Part shown: positions 35,931 through 51,500 of the stretch, one piece after another
Numbering within the stretch: the stretch's first letter is position 1
How the letters are laid out: every line of letters begins with the position of its first letter
From: Sipunculus nudus
Lineage: Eukaryota > Annelida > Sipuncula > Golfingiida > Sipunculidae
Direction of reading: 5' to 3'
Assembly: GCA_026874595.1 (NCBI GenBank)
Contig: CM049314.1
Coordinates: 76,336,300 to 76,400,299 of the forward strand
DNA length: 64,000 bases
The notes under the pieces: model-generated
Told to the model about the DNA's origin: nothing
What the model saw: only the letters and a program-made list of their open reading frames with translations
Databases searched by the model: none
Program-made: the position numbers and the translations under genes

Positions 35931-38590
35931 CGTTGCTTATACTCGGGTTCAAACCGTTTAGTACTTACAATGATCATACGTATTTGATATACATGGCTGT
36001 ACAAATGTACTTGAAATCTGTTCATATGTACACATGTACTTGAAAAGTAATGGTAAAGCATGTTAGCATGGACATATTATTTATGTATATCCCATTGCAC
36101 AGGTTCGTATTTGGCCAGAAGGTTTATTTTAAAAGCTAGACCAAACAGAGGTAATAATCATGAACGGATAAATAACAGGAATGTTTTCATTCTATTTTAG
36201 TCATGACGTTTCTTTATCAGTTATATAGTACAATATTAAAGTTTCATTTTCACCTCGATACAGTAGTGCGATATAAATATCTAAATTTTTTTCTGATACA
36301 CTGAAACTCATTTATTTTCGTTTTCTTCTTTTTTTGTGCTATTAAGAATAATCATTTAACAAAATGACAGGACCAGATGTGTTTAAAGGATGTGGAGATC
36401 CAGGAACTTAGGAAGGGAGTGATGTTGTGTTACACTAACTTACTAACCCCATTAAGTCCATGGCTCTCGGAAAGGGAAACCGATTCTGAAAAAGGGAATT
36501 TCCCTCTGCAAGGGGAGTTTTAACCCAATTGTGCCCTAACCGCCCCGTGAAGATATCATTTACTAACGCTTCAACACAAACAGCGCCCGAAATGACGATT
36601 TCAGTCACATATAAATAATTCTATATCTATCACATAAGATATTACACACTAACTCTTTATGAAAAAAATGTGTCCTCGTCGAAGGGAAATTAAGATTTCC
36701 AGTATGAGCAGTTTGCATTGGAAAACTTTGATATTTGCAATTTTGAAAGTACTCTCGTTTTAGTACTCTCTAATAAAACAAATCTGAACTGAGAAAGAGA
36801 TAAGAACAAACCGGTGTCAGGAAAGGACTTAAGAAAGTATTAAGAAAATGTTTAATTAACTGTACCATATTTTCAGTTTTGGTAATTTCCAGCATAAGAA
36901 AATACTTTGGAAAATAACAAGAACTAAAGGCACAGTGGTTGACAAAACAAAAGCACTCGTTGACTCAAATAAGAATTGTCTATGTCCCCATTACATGGGC
37001 TTTATTTTCACATTCCTTTTAATTTCATTTCCATAGGATATTAGGTGTTTGGTAATTCATGTTTATATTGTAATGCATCACATATCGTACATAATAAATT
37101 ATCTCATTTTGAAGACCGATGGTTGGGTAAGTTAAGATAACATCTGTGCAGTAAATTGTCGATGAATAGCATCTTGTGAATAATATCAGTCAATGTACCT
37201 AATGTTGATTCCAGGAATTTTTAAAGGTAATATGTTAAAAGAATTAAATGTATATCACTATGGGTATATTTTATTATTGCCATATATTTGTTTACTTGTT
37301 TGCAAATGAATGGCTGGAGAAAGTTACTTGCACGTCCCAATAAGTGTATAAATGAATTGCATTTAGTTGACAAATTGGAAGACACCAAAGGATATATGAA
37401 ACCATTCCACCTAGCCACAACTCGCACGCGGGTAACCTTCTTCAAGATGCAAGAACCCGCACGCAGGTAACTTTCTTCCACAAACCAACAACTCCTGGGC
37501 GGGAGCCTCTCTTGAAAATGCTCTCATTCGAAGGCCATTTTGCACGAATAACAAAACAAGTAACTGCACTATAACCTTTTATTTAAAACCTCATAGGAGA
37601 CTATACAACAGAGTTTATATACGGGGTATATTCAAATCAAATATAAGCACTGACGGTAGTTTATAACAAAGGGTGTAAGGAACCTTTAAAACATGTCTCA
37701 AATTTTTTTTAAACCAATTATTCTGGTTATTTATTTTAAGGCATATATCCAACTGCTGTAGGACTAAAATTCCCAGTTGCATTATGATGCATTTTAATTA
37801 ATCTGTTGTTAAACTATTGTTCGTGACTCTGTTTGTCTCCATTCAGCAAAACAAAAGGGTCCACTGTCAATGAGACTGATATCACTCAACACGATTTAGC
37901 AATTATTCCAGATGTCTCACCAATCTATGTTAAGCTTACTCCAACTCATTCCACACAATTTCTGTTGGAGTTAGGCTTACCCCTTAACAATAAACATACC
38001 AGGGTCTACCTCGACTTTAAAATCATGGTTAATATCAGGCTGAGGACAGGGGAAGTGCAATTTTGAAACTTAAATGAACACCTAAACACAAAATTGTGTA
38101 TCGGGTGACACTAAGGTAAATAGCTCATCAGAGAAGTGTATAGAGTGTCAGTAAAATATTAACCTCAGCACGAAATGTGTAAAGGGTACCAATAAATAAA
38201 TGTATCATCACACTAGGTGAAGAGGGTAGCAGCACAAAAGTCCAAACAAAATTCTTATCGACCGGCCGGCGGCGATAACGATTATATATTATTTGAAAAT
38301 ATAAAAAATTGAGTAATTGTGGAAATGTGTTCTTGAATATAAGCATTTTTAAATCTCAACCCAGGGGTAGTTATCGCTGATCTGCTTTGAATAATCATAA
38401 TCTGGGAAAGGCAAACGTTGCCATCTGCAGATTTCTGCATCATCATGCTCGACAATTTCGAAGATTATGGAATTCTAAAAATCCAGATCCGCGACTCCTT
38501 TATGAAAGTTAAACCGGCCCGGAGTAACCAAGCCAGGGAATTACTGGCACTGGGTGACGTTCAAATACACTTTCCATGGTTGTATGTTTG
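35930..38590. other. Spacer, second part
   Basis: AT-rich. A small duplication with CAC(A)CTCGCACGCGGGTAAC / CCCGCACGCAGGTAAC lies at about 37415-37470. An open frame at 37833-38066 matches nothing I recognise. No conserved gene, RNA or promoter seen. Confidence 0.45.
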
Positions 38591-38596
38591 TTTATT
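38591..38596 (-). terminator. Poly(A) signal of gene M
   Basis: AATAAA on the minus strand, one base after the stop codon, so either the 3' UTR is extremely short or a later signal is used. Confidence 0.55.
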
Positions 38597-38597
38597 G

Positions 38598-38723
38598 TTA
38601 AGCCAAGAAACGCTGCAGCGCAACCAGGACACACATGATTGCGCTACATGCGATGATGGACGAAGCGGCACTTCCGTAGGGTAGGCTGTTACACATGGCA
38701 GTTTCACAACATTGGCGGCATTC
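38598..38723 (-). CDS. M exon 35: LU domain end, C-terminal tail and stop
   Basis: Phase 0 start, 126 nt. ECRQCCETAMCNSLPYGS matches P35; the tail then diverges to IIACSAIMCVLVALQRFLA. The tail has two Cys and an Arg and is two codons shorter than in P. Confidence 0.87.
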   Translation of the reverse strand, partial: ECRQCCETAMCNSLPYGSAASSIIACSAIMCVLVALQRFLA

Positions 38724-41700
38724 CTGAAATATAAAGGAACAATTTTTTATTTTTAAACAGTACACTGGTCATGGAAGTATAAGTATTGAAAGCCTTCAGT
38801 TTGAAGTGTTCTCGTTTATCCCTATGTTTAGAAATTCACTGATTTTTTTGCAAGTGGAAAGAAAGCATGGACTTATAACAAAAAAAAAAGATTTTTGACA
38901 ATAACCTGTTTTTTTCAAATTATGTAACAGAAAGCATATAGACAGCCTATTTTGTTGTTTTAGTGTTGATACTGATATATAATAAAAGGAAATTAGCACT
39001 TCGGTAGTATCAACCTGCATACAGCCCTGATAATATAAGGAGGTATTCCTATTTGAAAATATAGAGTGCCTACGGTTTTGATGCCAGAGAGCTGTCAAGG
39101 TTAATTTCTGATTGACGTTAGCACATACACTTTAACATGAATAATGAACATGTATTGGCTATCTGTCATTTTGTTAAGCTGTACTGAATGATTTCTGAAA
39201 ATCCCTCTTTCATATATCTATTGCTACAAGAATTCTTGGTAGGATTTATATGACATTAGGAAGGTAATGGAAATATCCAATTGATTCACATTAAAATAAA
39301 AAAATCCTAAGGTAGACGTTTGGGCATCCTGGTTTACACCGCGTTTATTACTTATGATCCCGAACTCCCTCCTATTAAACTACAGTGTTTCCCACGAAGT
39401 AAGACCACATGGTATGGTGTACTCACGTTGGTTGATCCGACCTGCTCGCACATTCCACATGGTTTCTCAGTGGTGTTGTAACAGCCGTAGGTGTAGGTGG
39501 TGGTGTCACCGCTTGAGGTCTTCAGGGCCTGGTTTATTATACAAATCTCGTGATGGCGGTGATGAAATAATATATATATATCCTAAAACAATCTATATTT
39601 GAGCACAGGATTTAAAGACAACCAGACGAGGAGGCTTTTGTTTAACTCTGTATTACACTTCCGATATTAACATATTTTCTTTCTGTTGCTCTCCTGGACT
39701 TAATTCAGTCCGCCCTTGCATAAATACATCTCGTCCATATAATTTTTGCTGAGGTTCACTTGAACGCACCCGAATGTCTTAACCTGAATTATTTAACAAC
39801 ATAAAATTGGTAAAAAAAAAATATATTCTTACTTCTTCTCAAAATCCGAGAATGTGCAAAAAGTATTACGAACATGACTATTCACTTATGTTTAATTTTC
39901 TCTTACCATACAACTATGTGTTGTTCCGAGTCCAGGGCATGGCGTCAAGGCTGTGGTGTTGTCGGGCGCCTGGCAGTCATTTCCGGTGCAGTGATAACAT
40001 GCCTCTGCAAAGCATGATAATTCCAACTATTAACAAAGCATTGTCATTTAATTTATTTGATTGTTTTAATCCAAGAGTTAAAAGCCAGGTGATTTATTTT
40101 TTATAAGACTGTTTCAACGTTAAATTACTCAGACATAAGTGATAAGAGGAACTGCCACAAGCACGTCAGAACAATGTTATGCTTTGTATAGAGACATCGC
40201 GACTTTACCCACTGAAGACTATTCAATTTCAAGTTTATAAAGTATTGCAAGCAATACTTTGGGTTTCATATAAATTGATTCGTAATGATACGAATAATGG
40301 AAAAAATTATATCAACTGTTGGTCAATTTGCGATAATTTGCTGATTTACATTTTCATGTTAAATATAGCTAACGGATCGCCAGCTAATATGAGGGCTTGA
40401 AGCCTCTTACTTGCACAGGCTGTGCCGTTCTGGTCCTGGGTATACATGTTGGCGCAGTTGACGCAGTGATTTGGACGATCATAATAAGAAAGGCAGCCTT
40501 GTATGTTCAACGCTGTAAAAACCAAAGTAGTAGATATTCAACAAAATTAACTTTTGGCACTTATAATAAAAGATCAAATAAATGATAAAAGCATATATCG
40601 CGAAATATTAAGCATATTAAGCAAATATATCATTGCCATGTAAGAGAATCAACGAATAACAATTGCAACGTTACACAATTTTAATAAAAGGAGCATCGCT
40701 TGAACTCTCATGATAATCCTTGATAACATATAACGCTTTGAACCAATGTAAAATACATCACTGGATTTTTTAAATGAGAGTTTCCAAATATTATACATAG
40801 AAAGTATATGATAAATTCTGAAGACATATTTTACAAAATATAGTTGTATTACTGCCAATTTATGGGCCCATTTTTATAACCATTAGAATTTTTGATTACG
40901 AGTAAAACTCAATGAATGACATACGGAGGCATGTGGTGCCGATGTCATTGATCATGTTGTTCCCACTGCAGGCTGTGCAGACAGTCGCACTGGAACAGGC
41001 GGCACAGTTTGCAGTCACACTACTGCAGGCTTTAATCAGAAAATACAGAGAGCTATCATGTTAAGTAACCCACGAACAAAGGTTGAAGTTAATGGTAAAT
41101 ATATTAAATGTAATAAAGTAAATTAATACCCGACCGAAACATTTTCAATATATATATAAATATTTTACTCGTCTACGTATTATGTCGTTAGATACCAATG
41201 TAAATACTTGTATATCCCCTTTTTATTTAACACAGGGGTTCTAATTAGCTTAAGATAGATAATACAACAGACTCTTGCTTTTTCTTGCCATTTTAAAGTG
41301 TACAACAAATTTAACTAGCAATAATGAGATTGAACTTACAAGTTCGAGCAGATGGAATAAAGGTCTTAGAAACATAAGGCACCTACCTGAGCAGAGATTT
41401 GTTGTAGAATCTAGGTAGAATCCAACGTTACAGGAGGAGCAAGTAACGGTACCATCAGCAGCAGCTGAGCAGGCAGAGCATCCGGTTGGACATGCTGTAG
41501 AATTCAGAACAAACAGTTAATTCACGAGCAATTATTATTTAACTAAAGTTCCAGAATTAACGTATATAGCACATTGGGCATATAGCGTAAATACAAACGG
41601 TCATATGCACTATGAATCTGAACTATTGTTTGTATCCAAAGCCATGGTCACTGGGAACTAATGGAGGGTTGAGGAAACATATTTTACCAGTAGAAACGTA

Positions 41701-43735
41701 ATACACTGGTGAATGTCATTTTTGTAATCATGAAAAATATAGCAATGTAAAATTCTGACTAGGATGATATTTGCCCTGTAGGTCTTCACACCTGTCACGA
41801 TTAAACATGGAGTAAAGAATCACCCAGTAATACACTGGTGAATGTCATTTTTGTAATCATGAAAATTATAGCAATGTAAAACTCTGACTAGGATGATATT
41901 TGCTCTGTAGGTCTTCACACCTGTCACGGTTAAACATCGAGTAAAGAATCACCCAGAAATACCCTGGTGAATGTCATTTTTGTAATCATGAAAAATATAG
42001 CAATGTAAAACTCTGACTAGGATGATATTTGCTCTGTAGGTCTTCACACCTGTCACGGTTAAACATCGAGTAAAGAATCACCCCCTAATACCAATCAATA
42101 TCTTTTTTGAAATAAACGTAATAATGGGAAAGGATCTTCTAAATTAAAATCTGACGCTGGTGGTCGCTATTTCAAAATAAATTTGTTTGAATTGTCGGGA
42201 TTTCCTAACCATACACCGAGTTTCAGCAAAACGTGTTCAAAATAATTTGCGTACATTTGCTGATGGACAAACCGAGTGCCTGTATAATGGTGTAGGTTAA
42301 ATTATTTAACTTGCCATTGCATGCCTGTGTTCCGCTGGTTTCCGAGAGGTACTTTCCAGGTCCGCAGTCTGAACAAACGGTTGAATTTAAGCAAACGGTG
42401 CATCCGGACAGGCAGGCTGAAAGTATATTTATGTATTAAATCATATTTTTTGTTCATATGACTACATGGTCTTTATAACAGGGATTTTGCAAAACAAAAC
42501 TAAGTTATAATTCCTCATATTTAATTTTATCTCTCAACAATATCTGATAAACATATACTAGTATTAAGTCTGTGCACAGCACTACTTCACGTTCATAACC
42601 CTAAATGATTATTAATATTATTATATTGTCTTTCCTTGGATTAATGATCCGTTCAGAAGCCAATACGCCCCGTTGAGGAATGTTGTAATATAGCAACATA
42701 GTAACACATATTATAGACTTTCAGGTCTTAACAGATAATATCTAATCAAACGACATTTCCATTAATGTGAACATTTTTGGATTGATATATATGATGGTAC
42801 CGCTAAGCAATAGTGCCGAAAGTAATGAGACATACAAACACAGGCTCCGTTTGAGTCCAATGCGTATCCAGGGTTACACTGGCTGCATTGTGTGTCACTG
42901 GTACACTGGGCACAGTTGCTAGGGCAGTCTGTAAAATAATTATCTCAATACATCAGGAAATAAGTAGAAGACGTTCATAGAATGTATCAGCTTTATAGGA
43001 GTCACATTGAAACGTCTCGTTTTATCTGTACCTTTTGCTCAAAAGCTACGAAGATTAAAAAACAATCACTAGGGGTTGCATATCTTCCAGGTAATATAAG
43101 GAGATGATCAAATTCTCCTCAGATGGAAATAGGTGTCTAAGTGGTCCTACCAAATCCTAGAGGAAAACTCGTCATATTCTTTTGGCTCATTTGCCATTCT
43201 TTAGAAGTTTTACGTTATAATGAAATAGCAAATTTATCTAAATCATTATACGAATATCTCTGAGATTTATATTATTAACCCTTCCTAAATCATGAAATCT
43301 GAAACCTACAGTGATACACCATGCAGTGTTATACTTAAAAAAAAGATTTCTTGAAGAAATGATTTGAGAATCATGAGAAGGCTTTGATATCACTTACTGT
43401 TGCATGTGTTCGTTCCTGACACTTTATACATGTTTGTGGCTGCGCACGTGTCGCAGGCGGTCCCACTTGTGCAGGCACTGCAGCCAGATCCACAAGCTGT
43501 CGGAAAATATTAGTTAAATAAAATTGACTGGTAAACAATCCTACCAAACAATACAATCAGCAAGTCTATTCTGTCCTATAAAAATATAAAGGGTAACAGA
43601 TCACTTTGCAGATATTTTTTATTTTCCATTGAACAAAAGTTAACTTCATTGGCAAAGAATAAGTAACAGGCATGGCCTTTCTGTAGAGAGCCGATGCAAA
43701 AGTTAAATATACTATCTATCTATCTCTCGCTCCCC

Positions 43736-43778
<43 letters not shown>

Positions 43779-45538
43779 CATATATATGTCTTCCGATAAC
43801 AACAAGTTTTTGACTTATGTTCATTTTTCTGTGGTTGACCATTACCATTGTTAACAACAAAATACTTACTTGCGCAGTTAGACGCGGAAGAATCAAAATA
43901 CTTTCCAGCTCCGCAGTTGCTACATGAAGTTCCATCAGTGCATGCTAAACATGAAGCGCCCCCTGGACATTCTGGATGTTTGAGTAAAGATTAATTGATA
44001 TTTAATTTTTTTTCACTTCCAATATTTTCTTTATCCCGATGGAGGAAAACAAACTCGAAAATATTAAATGGAATTGGCATGAAGAGAGAAAAAATGTAAA
44101 AGGGTAACCTGTAATTATTAGGAATAATCCTAAATGAAGACGGAAATTTCAAATGAACGAGTAATTATCGGTTCTGTGTGATATTAATCCTTCGCGATAA
44201 ACATTTAATAACTTCAAACATCTAAATTATACTTACGGGTGCAAGCTCCATTAGAGACGTAATATCCAGCTTTGCATGTCTCACAAACAGCTCTGTCCGC
44301 GTTACAAGTAAGGCAGTTGCTGTCTGTGCAAGCTGAAAATGCGATTATACACTATGATTGTAAAGGGAAAAGAAGGAAATTATTCTTTAGTTCCAAAGCA
44401 TGAGAAATAAAATAAGTGGTATTTTAAAGACTTTATTATTATTAGGATTTAAGGTTTTCCACAACTGTAATGAACATTTCTCTTATTAACATTATGTATT
44501 CTGTTGTTCAAGTTACTTGATATAGAAATATCCTGTTTGGTTTTGTTACATACCAACACACACTTCCAGAGTGTAGTCTGCCTTGCAGGAGCTACATGTT
44601 ACCACGCCATCAGTGGATTGTGTGCAGGTCTGGCAGCTGGTGGAGGCTGAATATGAAACAAAAAGGAGATTAATACACTATATACCTATATATGTTATGT
44701 CAATTAAACATGGAATCGTGTACAATCGTGCAGTTGATCAGTCCAATGGATTGCATTAACAAGGCCTATTACAAGGAAACTGTGAAATACTCACCGATAC
44801 AGGTACTGTCTGCTGTGTTAAAACAGTGGGTAGACATGCATTGTTGACACGTGGTTGCATCAGTGCATACGGCACATCCGGAAACACAGGCTAAAACAAA
44901 TACCAGCGTTAGGGGAGAGAACTGAAAGGCCAAATAATGTTTACGCTGATGCATGCCCCCTTCAGTTAGGAAGCAATCATACCTAGGGTCGAGATTAAAT
45001 GGTCAGTTTATTATGTGATGTTCTTGAAAATAAAAACAATCATTAAACTATTGAGTGCATTATTATGAGCTTAAACGGTTATAAATACTCAAAAATGTGA
45101 TCTTGACCTATATTAATTGTATTTAAGAGTCAGTATCAAATATTTTAACTGATGTTGCTGTTTGACATTGAGTAGATTCTTGGTTTACTCTTACTTTTAC
45201 CTTCTACTGATAAAGACATGCAAAGTCCAAACATTTATTATTGAGGGAGAATGTAATTGAAAGAGTCTACCTGTGCATTTTGGAGGAGTTGCCGATGCAT
45301 CCCAGAAATATCCTGAATTACAAACACAGGAAGTACTGACAGCAGTCTGGCAGGTGGCGCACTGAGCGTCGATGGTGGTGCAAGCTGGAATGAATAACAA
45401 ATATTATGCAGTCTTTCTAAAATGAACATTCATCATAATACTTATATTACACACACGTAAATCCTGCTTAACTGTATGTTGAAAACGTATGTACATGTAT
45501 AAATGGTGATTATTACGATAGTTTCTTTACCACCTCTT

Positions 45539-45582
<44 letters not shown>

Positions 45583-48500
45583 CAATCATAATCACGATTT
45601 CATAACAAATATCTTAGCTCTAATATTTAACTCTCAATGATCTGTATGATGTTTTCATTATTAGGCGAAATATTTTGTGTTCGACGAGACTGTTTTTTAA
45701 TCATATTTGGAAAAACTACATGGAAAACAAATGCAAATTAGATAGAAAAATAATGCAATGGGTCACAAAAGTTCCATTTGTGTTTTGAAAGGAAAATTCA
45801 CACTATGCATTTAATATATCTTTAGGAAGAAGAACATTTAGTCCAATTGAATAAAATTGAAGATTGAACCACATATCCGATTTTTTATCCATTGTGAATA
45901 AATTCTCACCTTTGCACGTGTTGCTAGCAGAGTCGAAGTAACGATTTGTATCACACTGGCTGCAAGAAGTGGTGCTGGAGCAGGCCTGGCAGTTTGCAGG
46001 GCAGGCTGTCGAATATACGTGACATATATGTAAAGCGGACAACAATAACAGGAATTTAAAGACTGATGATAATTAGTTTTTCAATGTGGGGTTTCATGAC
46101 GGGATGATTTCACCTTAATTGGTGATGGATCCCACGCAACCGATATGTTACCATTAATGTGAGAAATATCAAGTTGATACTTTTTTATAAGATTAAGATG
46201 GCCTCTCTCACACTAGTGTTGAAATGCTCAACCCCAGGGATATCGTTGTCATTTTTGTCATAAAAAAAGGGAGAGAGACACTTCCAAAAATTCTAAAAAA
46301 AACTTAAAAACGCATGCCTGACGGCTGTTTTAATTCTTTACTTGCTTCAACAAAGGTCTCGTTCATTTCCTTAGCTCTAAAACAGGCTTTAAAGGCAATT
46401 CAAACAATTGTCACTAGTTAAACTTCATGATATAACATATATTCTTTATGCGTTAATATGACCTATAATTCATTTTTTAAAATTATTTTCAAATAAAATA
46501 TGGTGCTTTTTTAATTGAAAACTTTTGATCTGTGTAGAATATACGACATAAATTTACACGCCAAGACAAATATTTATTATTAAAGTTCTTTATTACCTTC
46601 GCAAGAGGTACTGCTTGAGACAAACACTCTCGCTCCAGAACAGGTGGTGCAAGTTGTCGCAGAAGTACAACTGGCGCAGTTGGCAATACATTCTGTAAAT
46701 TATCGGTGAAATAAACGTCACTTATGCAGACTAAGCATGATAATTGTACAAATGTTTTAACAGATATTTCCTCCATACATTGAAAGTAGACCAAGTTGTA
46801 CCGTTATTGTGATCCAAAAGCAGCATCAGTGTCTCATCCCAATAAAATGACAAAGTGAAGAATTATGATGATATACTAAATTTACCGAATTATAAATTTA
46901 TAATTTATTTTACGTTAATACTGGAGCATATATTTTCAACAACAGGGTGTGCACTTACGGTTGCAGGTGTTTGCTGAAGAGTCAAAGTAAACCCCCCTGG
47001 TTGCGGTGCCACCGCATTGGTCGCAGACAGTTTGAGTATTCATAGAGCCAAGGGAGCCCGGGCAACCTAGAAGGAAGAAAACAGAAGATTACTCAGCAAA
47101 TTACACAGTTACACAAAGAGTATATATCAATTCATATATTTCAAAGTACACATGCACTCATTATTTTCTCTCTGTAATTAAATCTTGGATGTCGATCTAT
47201 TTAGACGGGGTAACTTTACACTCATTTTGGTGGAAATACCTAATGTGAACTGATGTCATCATGACATCACTGGGTGACATCTCAGTTGACATGAATTAGT
47301 AAACAGCAATTTTAACTGAAGTGTATTTAACTTTTCTACTGTTCAACACTTTCTAAGTTTGGAAGGTGTATTTATCTTCAGATTTGTTCTTCCATGTCAA
47401 GATGCAACGTAAACGGAGTTTCGAAAGAGACAATAATTTTTACACTTACCTGTACATGCTCCATTTTCCAGGTAAAAGTTTGCATTGCAAGCTGTGCACG
47501 TGGTGGTACCGCTACTGTGGGAACAGGCGGAACATCCTGTTGGGCAAGCTGGAATATATATATATATATATATATACATTTTCATGTTATCGCGGAGTAG
47601 ATCCTAACAGGCCACTTTAAATATGTTGATGTGCACATTTCATGTCATATTCATTGTCAGTAGAAACAAAAAGTCCTGTAAATTTTGTTTGTCATTCTGT
47701 AGGCAGGTAGTACGCTAAAGAATAGCGACGCATACAGTTATATCAAATCCAACGAGGGGCTCGAAAAAATGTTTCTGTCTTTACGATCGTCACCCTTCAT
47801 GGAGGCGCTAATTCTATTGTAGCGAAAGGGACCGTTATGTAAGCGCAAAAACACGTATGCACTTTCTATTAATATGAGAAAAACAGAATGCAGGTTTATA
47901 CGTCTAGACATTCACACTTTATATGTTAGATGCTCTTTATATGTGAGATTACCATTGCAGCTTGAATCAGAGGCGAGGAAATAGTTGGCGCCACAGTTCG
48001 TACAACGGGTGTTAGTGTTCAGCTCGCAATCTGAAATGAATTATAAATATATAAAAATTCGTGGAGCTATTTAGTCTATTCCACTGAAAACATTTTTTTC
48101 TACATTTAATTGCGATAATAATACAATGTGCACAAAAACGTATGCGAGTTGTTTTCATATCGGACCAGTTCCAAGAGTTTTGCATTAACGTTGTTTGTGT
48201 AGCCTGTTTGGATTTTATATAAGTAATTTGATGAAATCGAGAAATTACAAATCAAATATACTTGCAAGATTTTTGCAAATTAAGGAAGTTTAATTTTCTT
48301 CATGAAACAGTATGTTTGGAATAATCGTTTTTGGTATACTTACCTTCGCATTTGCTGGTGGCAGAGTTGAACATTTTACCGGATGCGCACGTATCACAAC
48401 CAGACGCTCCAGCGGTGCTACAGTCAACGCAGTCTGTAGGACATGCTGAAAGGACATAAAGCGTAGCGTAAATTCCCATGCCTACACTACCTTACTTTTT

Positions 48501-51500
48501 GGCCTTTTTATTTAATATTACCTCTAAGGGGGCTGTGTTCTAATTATCAGATCGTTTTGCCTATTGTAAATATTAATAATAGGTTTGGTGAGTTATTGAA
48601 GTCGGGATCCTCCTAATAGCGGTCAAACCTTAGATTTAATGTAATTACTTTAAAATATATAAATTCAACGATTTTGTGAATAATGAGAGAAAATGTTAAT
48701 ATATTTAAGAATGTGCTAGTTTATTACATTTTACAATATAACTGAGCATACAAAATGTCGGGGGGGGGGGGGGCCACATAGCGAAGACAGATCATGTTTA
48801 GTTATGTCTTGTTCACACCGATGTTATCTTTGACGACAAGGTCATCTTATTGAAGAGGTTACCAGGAAAGAATATGCCAGCCCTGCCTACTCGAACACGT
48901 CAGTTAAATATGGGCAATGCGCATGCGTGTGGGAAAGATGCAATACTTACTTCCACAGGTGCCACTGCTCCAGGGTCGTTTGCAGCCATTACATTTGGCC
49001 TGCGTGTCCAATGTAGCCGTGGTGCACGCTGAGATAAACAGGTATATAGGTTTAAGTTTGACTTAGGTGTCCCACATACACTGTTAATATAAATACACTA
49101 GTGGCCTATGGACCGTAATGTTTATCTGAATTTTACTAGGGATAATAAGTCAATAATACATAACTATAGGTTAAAGTAGTTAAATTTGTGTTTTCAATAA
49201 CCGTGCTCCAAAACCTGTCTGCGTGTAAACCATTAGAATCCAGGGTCTCATCAATGCCTATCCTACAATTTTTGACCTTTTGAATGTATTTTAACTAAAC
49301 GTTATTCACATCTAAAACATCCTGAAACAAAGCTTCGCTCCATAATGTAAGGAATTAGGGCCACGGGGAATAAACATTGAAGTTGCAAAGTGGAATGGTA
49401 AGCACAATAAGCAAGAACCTCCTAACAACCATCGATAATATGTATGCCCCACCAATGACCAATCTCCAATTTTCAAAGAATTTCTAAGAATTCACGAAGT
49501 AAGGAATTGTACATGGTGCCTACCGGCTTTTCCTGCAGTTAAAATTATTCTAAGTATACAATCAAAATGTCCCGGCAATCTATCCAGCCGCTTTCTTTGT
49601 AGCCGGGCCTTCTTGTAAACATATTTACTGACCGGAGTCTCAGCTTTTGAGGTGCTTCAACACGTGCTTTCAAATTGGAGAACACAAGGTACAGGAATTT
49701 TATTGAGTTTCAAGAGGACCTACCAGAACCCCCACCAGAACCCCTGTTACATGGGAGTTTGAACGTCCCGGGCCTATTGGTTATAATGTGTGCCCTGTTG
49801 ACGAGCTAGTGTTGGACCTACCAGAACCCCTGTCAGCATGGGAAGTTTGAACGTACTGGGCCTAATGGTTAAAATGTGTGTTCTATTGACTAGCATGTGT
49901 TGAGGTTTGATGCTTGTGACAAATATATGTATGATCTAATGGGACTATTCTGTACATATTTGCTCTCCTGATTTTCCCAAGAACTGCTTTCTTTTTATGA
50001 CAACTGTATCAATAGAATAACTGCACTTTTTCTACGTTTTAAAAATATGTTCAATATAAACAAGGGAAACAAAAGTGGTACTTACAGACACATGCCCCGG
50101 AGACGACGGTATAACCATCATCGCATGATAGACATTCAATTGATGGCGCTGTTGAGGCGGTGTTAGCCACCTGGCAGGTTTGACAGTGGGAGGGACAGGC
50201 TTAACATAGAAAAAAAGCAGGTTAATCAAGAAAAGTCGGCACGTTTCTGCCAATTATTTCTCAACTTCTGTTTCAGTCAATCTTAATCTGGATATTAAAA
50301 AGGCTATGTCGTTACATTTAAGATTTTTTCATGGAAAATATGTAAGTTATGTATTCTCAATGTTGAGAATATTACGTTAAAATCTACGCACGGAAAAAAA
50401 GAAGAAATATAAGGGAATCAATAGAAATCCGGGCACAAGTTCATGTGATGCAGGTTCATAGTTCATGAGCAAAGAAAAAGAAATGTTGGTAAATGCTACT
50501 GGTTGTAGTCATCTGAAAGCTCTGCATGAGATTTTTTGAGGTTCATTTTAATTTGACAAAATCAGGAAACAAACAATAAGATTCCAAAAAAGGTATTTCA
50601 TAAGTTTTTTATATTACATGATGAACAATACACCTTATGTGTCTTTATATCTTTTCCATCAAATAGCCCCCTGTATTTATTCATTTCAGGGATAGTGTCG
50701 AACACTGTATAGCATTAGCTAACGGAAATGGCAGATTTCCTTCATTAAACAATCACATACAATTTCCTTTCAGCATCATATTACGTCTTATTTATAGAGC
50801 CTTTAGCAAAGGCAGATAACGCTGAATAACGTTTCTTGTTATTATAAGAAGAATATCGGAGATCCTCTTTATCAGCACACCTATATATTTGACGTGTTTC
50901 CGGTTATCATTAACTAACCAGTCACGATATTATCCACACACATATATTATTCCAAACATGCAAAATGAAATAAGGTGTTTTTTATCGCGGCTATATCGCC
51001 ATGCGCCCTCCCTGAAGCTGTAATGGCGGACATAGGATTAAAGGGCCACCCTTGGACAAAATTGATACGCTTCCTCATAAGTACTTCAGCACTACGTCAC
51101 CTTATTGCACATACTTTCTCATTATAAAATTAAATGCAAGAACATTTAAATAATGATTGACGCCCTATACTTTTAATAAAGATATAATGTAGCTTTTTGG
51201 TTGTACCTCGTGTTAAGTTTTTTGGGTTTAATAGATGAAAACGAAGGTAAATTAAATCAAACGGTTTGAACATAAATGTCAAAACCTACTTATGCATTGT
51301 CCTGCGCTGCTGGAAAATTCCCGGGCACTGCCGTCACTTTTCGAACAACCGCTCTCGCACTCATCCTGATTGTGTACGGTTCCTGAACACGTTAGTGCGC
51401 TCACATCTATAATAAGAAGAGCTCTGTTGAGAGATCTGGCCCATTCATTTAACACCCAATCTTTTTCTCTCCCAAGTGTGCTAAACTTGAAACTGAAGAA

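Noticed and set aside
37833-38066. 77-codon open frame in the spacer
   Set aside because: Length expected by chance; no motif, no splice partners.
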